Source: Calvatia gigantea (Eukaryota > Basidiomycota > Agaricomycetes > Agaricales > Lycoperdaceae). From it: 64,000 nt of DNA. The stretch lies in the NCBI GenBank assembly GCA_025093985.1, contig JACAAK010000014.1, positions 1,240,001-1,304,000 of the forward strand, written 5' to 3'. Under the pieces are notes generated by a model. That model did no database searches, had not been told where the DNA came from, and saw only the letters and a list, made by a program, of their open reading frames with translations. The translations under genes and the position numbers were made by a program. Below, one piece after another: positions 53,599 through 63,772 of this stretch; positions within the stretch are counted from its first letter, which is position 1; every line of letters starts with the position of its first letter.

Positions 53599-53611
53599 TT
53601 TGGTTAAGCGT
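53507..53611 (+). promoter_or_regulatory. Ty3-2 start-site motif and complementary primer site
   Basis: ACGCTTAACCA (53507-53517) is perfectly complementary to TGGTTAAGCGT (53601-53611), which starts 2 nt after the LTR. The TATA box is 34 nt upstream of the first motif, the same geometry as in Ty3-3. This fits Tf1/sushi-type self-priming; the transcript start is inferred. Confidence 0.65.
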
Positions 53612-53679
53612 CATCACCTCACCTTGCAGAAAACAGAGTTGGAAAAGACTCGAACCACGACGAACCCAGGGGCCATTAT

Positions 53680-54828
53680 ATGAGCTCGAACCCCGATGAA
53701 TACAGAGAACCGCAGCTCGAAGTCACAGACGATGAACTTGAAACAGACAGTGAAACCGAGTCATCAGACGAAGAAGCAGGGAACCCCGAAGTACCTGCAC
53801 CAGAAACGGTTGTAACAGACAACGAACCCGGAGAAACCACGCAAGGAGTAAACCCAACAGGAGTAGAAGCAGTCATATCAGAACTCTTCGACGAATTCGA
53901 CATAGCAGAAGAACAGTTAGGACAACAGGAGAACCAAGACACCGAAACAGAATCAGAATCAGGAGACTCAGTAATGACGGACAATACTGCACCCACCACA
54001 GCCCCTAACACAAAGGGACTTGTGCCCGACCCAGGGTTCTTCGATGGAACACAAACCAAATTCGACGACTGGTGGAGAGCCATGACACTCTTCATGAAAT
54101 TCAACAAAATCAGCACGGCAGATGATAAAGCAATAGCAGTCTTGGCCAGATTGAGGGGAGGAACAGCGGGAGCATATGCAGCGATGAAAGCACCACAAAT
54201 CCTGGAAGGAGAAGACTCTGTAGATTGGAAGGTCTTTGCAGAAGAATTCAAACAAACCTTCTCAGACGATGCCATGAACACGAAGGCGGAATGGCAAATC
54301 GAAAAATTCAAACAGGAGAATAGGAACACGGCCGACTACCTCATCGAATTTGAGGTACTGAAAAACAAGGCAAAAACTGACAACCGACACGCCATGTTCC
54401 TATTGCGAAAAAACGCCCGACAAGATATCATCCATACTATCACAGGCTACCCTCCAGCCGCGCGACCCGATACGTACCCAGAATGGAAGGAGGCCATACT
54501 AGCAGTCGGACAAGGATACGAAGCATCCGAATACCGAGGAGATAAGAAAACTAACTCAGGAACTACTTATGGGGGAATGGGAGAACCCATGGAGATAGGA
54601 AGCAGGCGACATGTGTTCAACGCAAAAGGGGAACCCAAATGCTACAACTGCGGAATATTCGGACACATGTCCAAAGACTGCAAGAAACCCAAAGGGTTAA
54701 CATGCTACAACTGCGGCAAAATTGGACACATAGCCAAAGCATGCACCGCACCAAAGAAAGTACAGATCCAAGCCATGGATGAAGTGGAACCAGAAAAGAA
54801 CCAGGATTTTTCCGGAGACTCCGAGTAG
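53680..54828 (+). CDS. Ty3-2A Gag, intact
   Basis: 382 residues. N-terminal acidic Glu/Asp/Thr-rich segment (1-105), capsid core (FDDWWRAMTLFMKFNK, LARLRGGTAGAYAAMKAP, EWQIEKFKQ, ADYLIEFEVL), then two CCHC knuckles CYNCGIFGHMSKDC and CYNCGKIGHIAKAC at about 322-360. It ends FSGDSE and TAG (54826-54828). Pol overlaps in the -1 frame; a run of five T (54807-54811) shortly before the stop is a possible slip site and is kept in copy B. It has no nonsense codons, unlike pol of the same copy. It should form the particle shell and bind element RNA. Confidence 0.9.
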   Translation: MSSNPDEYREPQLEVTDDELETDSETESSDEEAGNPEVPAPETVVTDNEPGETTQGVNPTGVEAVISELFDEFDIAEEQLGQQENQDTETESESGDSVMTDNTAPTTAPNTKGLVPDPGFFDGTQTKFDDWWRAMTLFMKFNKISTADDKAIAVLARLRGGTAGAYAAMKAPQILEGEDSVDWKVFAEEFKQTFSDDAMNTKAEWQIEKFKQENRNTADYLIEFEVLKNKAKTDNRHAMFLLRKNARQDIIHTITGYPPAARPDTYPEWKEAILAVGQGYEASEYRGDKKTNSGTTYGGMGEPMEIGSRRHVFNAKGEPKCYNCGIFGHMSKDCKKPKGLTCYNCGKIGHIAKACTAPKKVQIQAMDEVEPEKNQDFSGDSE

Positions 54829-57800
54829 GCGCTGCCTCGAGAGTCAAGAAACTTGTATCTAGGATATCAGAAGAATATTACATGATTCCTCAGAAACGAA
54901 AGCGCAAATTAAACCTAAAAGGAAAAATCCAAACCCCGACAAAAAGAATAACAGTAAACACTATAGTCGACTCGGGATGCACCACCAGCAGCATCAGCAA
55001 AAGACTGGTAGATGAAGAAAAAATCCCCACAGAAAAATTAGGACAAGAAATCACGGTACTTAACGCGGACGGCACGACAAACCAAGGAGGAAAGGTCACA
55101 GAAAAAGCAACTATACAAATGGAAATTGAAGGGCACAAAGAAACAATCGAGGCGTTGGTCGTACAACTTCAAGACAGGGCAGAAGTATTCCTAGGACACG
55201 ACTGGCTCATCAAACACAACCCGGAAGTAAACTGGCGAACAGGAGAAATAAAGTTCAACTGATGCCCAAAAAACTGCAAAGTCCCACACCAAAGCATCCA
55301 GATAACAGACAAAACCCGAAGCATGACCACCACCGAGGATATATGGGAAGAAGAAGAAGAACCCGACCCCACTGAACCATCAGACCTGCCGGACTATGTA
55401 CGACCATTCACACATTTATTCAACAAAACTACATTCGACAAGCTGCCTGAACGAACAGAATGGGACCACGAGATAATCCTAACAGAAGACGCACCCAAGG
55501 AAATCAATGCAGGAACTTACAACATGACGATCAAAGAACAAGACGAGCTCAAGACATTTGTTAAAGAAAACCTCGAGTCAGGATGAATACGACCATTGAA
55601 ATCACCATATGCTGCACCCACCTTTTTCATCCCAAAAAAGGATGGCTCAAAATGACTCATTCAAGATTACCGACGATTGAATAACGTAGTCATCAAGGAT
55701 AAAACACCGCTGCCTCGAATTGGAGAAGTCATTGACAGATTAGGAAAAGCCAAATATTTCAACAAACTGGACATCATTTGGGGCTACAACAACGTCCGAA
55801 TCAAAGAAGGAGACGAGTGGAAAGCAGCCTTCCTAACCAACGAAGGGCTATTCGAACCTACAGTAATGTTTTTCGGTCTCAGCAATTCACCTGGAACGTT
55901 CTCAAGAATGATGGCGAGCATCTTCCGAGACTTACTACGCGACGGAGACATAGTGAACTATATGGACAACTTCGCAATCCCAGGAGACACCAAAGAGCAA
56001 TTACAAGAACGAACCATCCGATTCCTAGAAAGAGCAGCCGAACACAACCTGTGCTTTAAACGATCCAAATGCATCTTCGACGCCGAAGAAATCCCAATGC
56101 TAGGAGTAACAGTAGGACACGGACGCATTGAAATGGAGGCCGAAAAGGTAAAATCGGTACGGGAATGGCCCCAACCACACAACAAGAAAGGAATAGAAAG
56201 ATTCCTTGGTTTCGCCAACTACTACTGCCGATTTATAAAAAACTTCAGCAAGATAGCGGCCCCATTGAACAAGCTGAAAGGATCAGAGGAATGGGAATGG
56301 AAAGGGGAACAACAATCAGCATTCGATGAACTAAAACAATGAATCACAGAAGAACCCACCTTAATGCTACCCCAGAGAAAAGGTCAGTTCCGGGTGGAAG
56401 TCGACGCATCAAACTACGCACTAGGGGGAGTACTCTCACAAGAACAAAATTCCAAATGGCACCCAATCGCATTTACATCCCGCACACTATCACCAGCAGA
56501 ACGGAATTATGAAATCTACGACAAAGAACTATTGGCTATCATGCATGCACTAAAGGAATGGCGACACTACCTACTAGACGCAGAAGAGAAATTCGAAATA
56601 TGGACCGACCATGAAAACCTGAAATACTACAGGGAACCCCAGAAACTAAACGGCCGACAAGCCAGATGGTACCTACGGTTACAAGACTATGACTTCACAC
56701 TGCGCCACGTACCGGGAAAAACAAACACAAAAGCGGACCTCCTCTCCAGAATCTACCAAGAGCCAGAACAGGAAGAAGAGAAACTAGTCACCATGATCCG
56801 AGACACTTGGCTAGCGAACGAAAAAGACGATGAACCACCAGAAGGGACCATCTTACTCCGCGCCGAACTATTTATGGAACCCACCCTCAAGGAACGAATC
56901 AAGGCGAACAAAGGATGAGAAACGGCAATCATCCAAAAACTACGTGACCAAGACCCTGACATCACCGAACACGACAGAATAATCTACAAAAACGCCAGCA
57001 TGTATGTACCACCCGAACCGACACTCAGAGAAGAAATACTACACCAGTATCACGATGCCCCCGATGCAGGGCACCCGGGACAACACCAAATGATTGAGCT
57101 GGTAACCAGAGATTACTGGTGGCCGGCAATCCGAACGGATGTCCAAAAGTACATCAGAGGATGCCAAAATTGCCAATGAAATAAGCTACGCAAGACACCT
57201 CTAAAGACACCTCTGCACCCGCTTCCCATCCCCAACGGTCCATGGGAAGAAGTGAGCATCGACCTCATTGGACCATTACCCGAATCAGAGGGAAAGGACA
57301 CTATCCTAGTCATTGTCGACCAATTCTCAAAAATGATACGACTTATAGCGACAAGGACGGATGTTTCCTCAAAAGGACTAGCACAGCACTACCGAGATGA
57401 AATATGGAAGCTACATGGAATACCGAGGAAAGTCCTTAGCGACTGGGGACCACAGTTTGCGTCCGAATTCACCAGCGAACTATTCAAAGGACTAGGGATA
57501 GAACGAAACCTATCAACGGCCTATCACCCACAGACCGACGGACAAACAGAGAGGATTAACAGAGAAGTTGAAACATACCTGAGGATATACTGCAACTACG
57601 ACCAAAACGACTGGGTGAAATGGCTACCCATGGCCGAATTCCAATACAACGACAAGAAGCACACTGGCACTCAGATGACACCGTTCTACCTAAACTACGG
57701 AAGACATCCCTGGAAGGGAAAGGAAAACGGAACAACGAACAACCCTAGCAGCACGGAGTTCCTAAAACAACTCCAGAATGCAAGAAGAAATGCCGCTTCT

Positions 57801-58364
57801 GCGCTACGATCATACCAAGAAAAGATGAAACAGACACATGATAACAGCAAGATGAACACGAGGACATATCAGGTCAATGATGAAGTGTGGCTAGAAAACA
57901 CCAACATCCATACCAATCAGTCATCAAAGAAGCTAGGCCAAAAAAGGTATGGACCTTTCCGAATTAAGGAAAAAATAGGAGAAGCGGCGTATCGGCTGGC
58001 GATACCAGATGGATGGGCCATCCATGATGTGTTCAATGAACAGCTACTAACCCCAGCACAAAAGACATCATTCCACATCCAGAAAGAAGCACCAGCGCCC
58101 AAGCCAATGATCATCAACAATGAAGAAGAGTACAAAGTAGAAGAAGTCCGAGGAAAACGACGAAAAGGAAGGGGATATCAATTCCTTATACACTGGAAAG
58201 GATACAGCAACGAAGAAGATACGTGGACAGCGGAGTCAAACTTGCAAAACGCCTGAGACGCGATAGCGGAATACCACAAAAGGCATCCGGAGGATACCTA
58301 TAAAAAGGGGGGCAAAAAATCCAGAAAGACATCAGTCAGGTCAAACCCCAGACAAAGACACTAG
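54825..58364 (+). pseudogene. Ty3-2A Pol with chromodomain, seven TGA codons
   Basis: One frame in -1 register to gag, ending at TAG 58362-58364, with TGA at 55260, 55584, 55653, 56340, 56916, 57177 and 58254. No TAA, TAG or frameshift interrupts it. Protease VDSGCTTSSIS (about 54966). RT with YMDN at 55959-55970 (second Asp replaced). RNase H about 56380-56750 (EVDASNYALGGVL, WTDHENLKYY, HVPGKTNTKADLLSR). Integrase zinc domain (YHDAPDAGHPGQ, CQNCQ), D in SIDLIGPLPE, D in LSDWGPQFASEF, E in TERINREVE. Chromodomain (GRGYQFLIHWKGYSNEEDTW) at about 58160-58230. Positions with a counterpart in copy B are mostly Arg there, as expected for CGA to TGA. The spacing to ORF3 is five bases. Confidence 0.9.
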
Positions 58365-58369
58365 CCAAC

Positions 58370-60137
58370 ATGTCCTCCCAAGCCAACCACATCTCCATCA
58401 ACTCCCTCGTCCACCCCAACCCGACCACGATCTCCTCAGTCCCCCTCCCAAAACCAGGCAATAGCCAAGCACCTGCACCCCAAGGCACCCATTACAACCT
58501 CGCGACCACCCCGTCCCCAGCACAAGGACTCCTCGAGGCCCTCCTCAAGGATGTCAACAAAGCCACAAACGATGAAGTAGAAACAATCACGGCCCAAAAC
58601 AAACGACTCGCAGTAAATCGCCATATCACCCTCGCCACTGCTTGCATCACCTTCGCGGACATGTACGCCGGGTTCGCCAACGCATCGTCCTCCACAAGCC
58701 AACACATCCCTGCCATCTTCCGCGCGTTAGAATTATCCACCCTCACACCCAGCAAACAAAGTCGAGTTCACAGCCTTCAGAACCGTGTTGACCTCGCTCT
58801 AGAAGTATTCAACCATCTCGATATCGCCGACACCTTCCTAGAACTCGCAGACGTTGCTATGAACCTACTAGGACGCGACAAGACCACAGAAGACCTAGAT
58901 GCTTGGCTCGAGCGATTGCCGCCATATACTATTTTTCTTACAGAGGAGCTGCGTCGCTATATATCATGCCCTGCTTCTAGCATCAACATTACTTCACTTG
59001 TGTTAAGCACATGTTCATGTGCCCAAGTTAGAAGACCTGTTTTAAGTCAGAGCATGGACGAGCATGTTAAAAATGCTTTGTCCGCCAACTACAGGAATAC
59101 AATGATTGCTTTAAGGAAGTTTGACTTTATGGAAGTCGCTGTCCACAATTAGGACTCGAGCGCACCATTTAGCAACTATAATTGAGAAAGAGGATGTGTA
59201 TAGCACCATACGATGCAACACGCCGATGAATTCCTTAAGAAATCCTTTAGACCGCTCCTTATGGAGCTTGGCACCGGAGGAGTTCTTGTATCGCCATCTT
59301 CGGATGTCGCTGACCTTGATACCAATGGAAGGATATATGGTAGTACTTTCGACTTCATACTCCTTGATAATTGCTACGAATAACAGTGTGCCGTGTGAGA
59401 TGTAAGTGCTGGCTATAAATCCTTTTCTACACAACAAGTGAGAAATCCTTATGGGTTATATGAAGATGATAGTGGGAGCAAATTGCCTTATTCATTCAAG
59501 AAGAAAATCCTTTATAGGATCTCATGAATCGCATCATTACAAAGAAAGGAAATTACGACATGTCTAGGAATTAGCAGAATAGCTCCCAACGTATAACGGT
59601 TGAGCTTCAGTACTATGTCACCAGAATTAATTCTTAGACCTTGCTGCTTTACATTAGGCTTGAGGCAAGAAACTGGAATCCTTCAGGAACGACAAGTATC
59701 TGAACTGCTTTTATATTCCAGCATTAGTCTATGACATTAGGGATAAAAGATTTGTAGCACCAGATACGCCCATGGACGAAGAAACCACCGTCTCAATGAA
59801 GGAGGAGGTCAATGCACTCCGACGATTCATAAAGACCATCACCCCGCCACAGATCGTATCAGTTTTTCTCCCACCAGCAAGATTCCGCAGTGTGCTACCA
59901 GGCCAAGAAAAGGACCAACATTATTGGAAAGCGATAGTCAAGAACTATTGGGACAACTCAACCATCACTGAGTTCCCCTTCAATGGAGTCCCAGTCCCTA
60001 TCCGTCAAGATGGCCGGAGCCATTTGCCCGTCTTCTTTGCACGCTCCAATGAAGGAAAGTACCTCATCGGAGCCACTAAGAAAGCCCTCGCCGCCGCCGT
60101 AGTTAATGGAGAGTTCGACGAACTTCCTGAGGCATGA
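58370..60137 (+). pseudogene. Ty3-2 ORF3 in copy A, with foreign 859-bp block
   Basis: Starts MSSQANHISINSLVHPNPT five bases after the pol TAG (TAG CCAAC ATG), -1 to pol. The first 178 codons to about 58903 are intact: Pro/Ser-rich N-terminus, then helices with LEALLKDVNKATND, FADMYAGFANASS, QHIPAIFRALE, EVFNHLDIADTFLELADVAMNLLGRDK. The block 58904-59762 is not ORF3 but matches Cop-2 51973-52831; it replaces about 28 codons and introduces stops. From 59763 ORF3 resumes (TPMDEETTVSMKEEVNAL, then GQEKDQHYWKAIVKNYWDNS, then FARSNEGKYLIGATKKALAAAVVNGEF) and ends TGA at 60135-60137. Function unknown; see copies B, E and F. Confidence 0.8.
58904..59762 (+). repeat. 859-bp block shared with Cop-2 51973-52831
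   Basis: Both copies are exactly 859 bp, run from TGGCTC(A/G)AGCGATTGCC to TTTGTAGCACCA and differ only at scattered bases. The 5' motif also occurs at 62367-62383. No terminal inverted repeats or target duplications are visible. It could be a small mobile element or a repair patch copied from the surrounding Cop-2. Confidence 0.8.
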
Positions 60138-60155
60138 AGTCTAATTGGAGGGTAT

Positions 60156-60406
60156 TGTTATGAGTTTTCACCGATCATAACGAGTTCCGTGCTATTCTAC
60201 ATTCCTACTTATCTGCGTACCTGTTTCAGTTATTCTAGTCCAGCATTCTCCGAAGATATGACTCGTACCGACTACCACGCCTTAACTGGACGTTTCATGT
60301 AGTTACTCCATCTGTTCAACCGGATAGCTCTAGATGTATTTAAGCGTACATACACCCTGTTGTATTCGGTACGCTTAACCACCTTTGTTCTCTTTCCCTT
60401 ACTCGG
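60156..60406 (+). repeat. Ty3-2 copy A 3' LTR, truncated
   Basis: 251 bp starting TGTTATGAGTTTTC and nearly identical to the 5' LTR as far as CCCTTACTCG. The last 54 bp or so are missing. TTGGAGGGTAT upstream is a candidate polypurine tract. Confidence 0.88.
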
Positions 60407-60486
60407 GTATACAAGAAGAAGAATGGAAAGTCCGTACGGAAGGTTAATACGTTGATGCGGAGAGTCCAGGGGTGTGGCAAGTTCGT

Positions 60487-63400
60487 AATAGTTGTCCTCC
60501 TTCGAAAGAAGTTATGAGGCTCTAAGATTCATTAGAGAAACCTCTACAGTATAGCAGACAATGGCCAATGTCGCAACTGATTATGGAGGAGAGTTTGTCT
60601 AAATGAGAGCAATAGCAAATATTCGTGGCATGAATAACCCACTTAAACCTCCTACTCCCAATGCTTTCGCAACGGTTGATGTAGAGAGACCGATCTGCAC
60701 TACACTTTGAGAGCCTAAAAGCTTTATGGCAACGGGGAAGTCTTACCCGTCTCAGTGATAGTTTAAGCATTGACTAGAGCGTAACACGCCAGTCCAAGTG
60801 TTTATAGTGGAAGACACTTAATTGTGTAAATCAAGGGATAAACCATTAACTTGGTTCTGTACTGTGGGTTTGGCTTCGCGGCACATTGGTTAACATGATG
60901 ACTGCCCAAACATGATCGCTTATTCGAGATGTAATATACCTCGATCGTTTGATCAACGAGAACTTTCGAGTTCAAGCGGCACACAGAAAGGCTTAATGTT
61001 CTATGAACAATCCACATTTGGATGCCTTACTTAATGAGGGAATATACCCTTAAAACGTCATGATTCAGTAACTGGATAGCAGTAACCAGTTCATTTGCAA
61101 AGAAGAGAGCAAAACCTGCACGAAGCAAGAAGTTGCTACACTTCTTTATCTGCCATCTTTAGATGTCATGGGATATATTCCATTATACTCCATGATCACC
61201 TCCTGATTCCTTTCCATTTCCATTCGAGAAATCTCCGCCCACCATATCCTATGTCTTACGCTGACATAATCGCCAATTTGATGCATCATATGTGCATCCT
61301 TTACAGGATATCTACCACTTTTGACACACCACACTTCTGTGTCGCCACTTATGTGGAACGACCATTGTGGAGGAGTTATAGAATAAAATGCTGGTTGATA
61401 CACACTGCACAATTGAACCTGAATAGGAAAGACTGCACTGTTCCTTACACGGGTCACCTACAGGAAGACTATGATGGATTAGGCATTCAATTTCAAGAAG
61501 AACTCGTTTGGACTCACCGACTAGAGTTGGACAAGCATAAGACTTGCTATGCATTCATGCTAGTGTCTACCAGAAAAGCGCAACAGCTCGGATATATCAT
61601 CCTAAAAATATGTGATGGTTACACCTCCATATGAGCTTTTGCCTCGCATAGCTTAACAAACTTGCGAGAAAAAATTCTTTTATTTCTGGAATTGCATCGA
61701 TAATGATCCACCATTAACAATGCACGTTGACATTTAAATCAAAAAACACTCATTGCTGAGGGAGGAGTACAGTAAAACTAGTTCTTAATTGCTGGTGAAT
61801 AACTGCATACAATTAAAAGCTTTCAATAGCTACACTTCGCCGGTCCATCTTAATTGATGTACGCTGCGGTGGTTCGTAACATGATAAACACTCTCTAAGC
61901 CCTAAAAAGCAATACGATTGAGTAACATGTGTTAGGAAACTTAACATGCTGAAAAGCATGGAGGAGAACAATGGACACAGTATCCTTACTCCAAATCCGA
62001 TGACCGCCTTATCCCGCGCTTCACAGCAAAGGAAACTTCAATAAGTTGAAGGCATCTCTTTTGTGATTTAATTCTCCAGTTATCCGCGCATGTGAGAAAT
62101 GCTTAGTGTTGATAACAAAACTGCTTTTGCAGACTGGATGAGAAGATACACTGGAATAATCTGACGAGCTTCGGCTTACCAGATAAGAAGAGAGTTTGAA
62201 TGACACCAGACGAGCACTATACGTGTTATGTGGAAGGATTCTTTGATCTTTGATTGAGCTGGATTTAATCCGCCCTCATGCGATCATGCTGGATTTTATC
62301 CGCATTTTCCAAAACCACTTCGTCAACCTCACTTTGGCAATAAAGTCTAATGGCCTTGCAACTAGCTGGCTCGAGCAATTGCCACAACATGATACCAATT
62401 CCTACATCATCGCGAGCCCTCCTCTTTGGAGTTGATGGGGAAAACATAAAGGATATGATATTCCTTTCCGCCTTCCTATGAAGACGCTTGGATAAAAATA
62501 TTAGGTTTAGAAATATTCCTTTCCACCACAGTCACTGGAAAAATATATTCATAGGACTTTCAATTGTTTCCTATCGCCTCTCACGAGTTGCTGATAAAAC
62601 AAATGGGGAGTTATCCCCGCCGACGTCTCAAGACAAGCGTCCTAGGCAAAAATAACATTAGGAAATTATTCCTTCCTCCTCCAACGAGTTGTAGGAGAAA
62701 ATATTATAAGGTTTACACTTTTACCTTTCCACCTCTTACGAGTTGTTGGATAAAATAAATCAGGAACATATTCCTTCACACTCGTTCAAAGAGTTGACTG
62801 TAAAAATATGGCAGGAACTTATTCCTTTCGCAAGATAAAAATAAGATAGGGTCTAACAATCCTTTCTCTCTTTCACAAGATTGAGGAAAAACTTCATAGG
62901 CTTTGAATGTAACCTTCCACCTCTTCGTGAGTCTACAGTAAAACATCTATATGGAATTTATCCATCCACCTCAAATCGAGAGTCTGGAAAAATATACTGG
63001 GACTTAATCGTTCCTCCCTCCTTTTCGGAGTTGATGGGAAATAACAAAAAGTGTGTATGCATTCCTTGGGACTGAATCCTTAATCCGTATCGGCCGAAAC
63101 ACCTTTTGCATGGAGGAAAATTGCATGAGACCACTTCCATTTGCGAATCCATTAATTTGGAATTTGTTTGAGTCATATCAGAACAAGGCTTGTAGTATCA
63201 TCGCTCCGCCAGCTCATAGGACTGCCGCGGCTGATAGATCTACATAACTGCAAAGTGACAGCCTTGGTTACACTGGCTTAGTATTGCCGCTTTCCTGATC
63301 TCACAATAATCACATGCTGGATTAGTGACCAGTGATTTATCACTTAGGATTTCGCATCAGCAAAAATGGTTTTTTGTATTTCGCACCTATGCAGAAAAAC

Positions 63401-63772
63401 AGATTTGTTGAACGCTTCGAAAGAATTGCTGTTTACAATTTCTGGAGGAGCCCTTCTAGGCTTTCCTACTCCTACTCTTAGACGAAAGTCACAGCGAGTT
63501 AGTCGCAGGAGTTTAAAGTTGAGTTAAAAGGACATTTGATAGCTCAAAGCAATTGTCGTTGCGTCCTTTATGGCCATCATAGCAAACACTAGCATCAATT
63601 CCTCTCTGCTATAGGAATTCTTTTTCAACTTTCAAAAGCTGGTTAATTCCGCATGATCGTTGATGACTCCGATATTTGATGTATGGCACTGCCACTCTTT
63701 TGTTGAAGATTCCAATGTCTAAGTCTGGTTTCAATACCGCTAGATTATTGAAGCGTTAATCTTCCCCCCTTC
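60487..63772 (+). pseudogene. Cop-2 integrase to RNase H remains
   Basis: 60487-60610 follows the Cop-1 integrase core (CCTCCTTCGAAAGAAG, ATTATGGAGGAGAG equivalent to the DNGGE codons). 61130-61250 follows the Pro-rich spacer (GCCATCTTTAGATG), 62000-62110 the RT start, and 62240-62290 the segment around ATTGAGCTGG. The longest open stretch (61095-61634) is not recognisable as any domain. A tandem array occupies 62410-63075. I see no usable gene. Confidence 0.6.
62410..63075. repeat. Diverged tandem repeat array, unit about 52 bp
   Basis: About twelve units with a consensus like CCACCTCTTACGAGTTG, then GGATAAAATAA, a GG, then ATTCCTT. Clear units begin near 62680 (CCTCCAACGAGTTG), 62735 (CCACCTCTTACGAGTTG), 62915 (CCACCTCTTCGTGAGT), 62965 (CCACCTCAAATCGAGAG) and 63015 (CCCTCCTTTTCGGAGTTG). 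Units are heavily diverged. It has no counterpart in Cop-1. Confidence 0.6.

Larger units (their letters stand above)
53292..60406 (+). mobile_element. Ty3-2 copy A, best-preserved chromovirus of its family
   Basis: 5' LTR 53292-53598 (307 bp). Gag, pol in the -1 frame, then ORF3, then a 3' LTR from 60156 that breaks off at 60406, about 54 bp short. GTCCT stands on the left (53287-53291) and again at 60494-60498, but an 87-bp sequence of unknown origin fills the right junction. Gag is intact. Pol has seven in-frame TGA codons and nothing else wrong that I can see. ORF3 has a foreign 859-bp block in it. Confidence 0.92.

Noticed and set aside
54825..58364. TGA as a recoded sense codon (alternative code or selenocysteine)
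   Set aside because: Gag of the same copy and the host genes need no recoding, copies differ at the same sites, and TAG/TAA by C-to-T occur in Ty3-3, so deamination explains them.
58904..59762. SINE with a tRNA-like head (TGGCTCGAGCGA resembles an A box)
   Set aside because: No B box is visible downstream and no A-rich or simple-repeat tail or target duplication is present.
61095..61634. 179-residue frame in the Cop-2 remains
   Set aside because: No domain and no similarity to the Cop-1 proteins in that frame; chance frame in decayed sequence.
62410..63075. CRISPR-like array
   Set aside because: Units are heavily diverged, with no constant repeat and unique spacer; it is a decayed tandem repeat in a eukaryotic retroelement.
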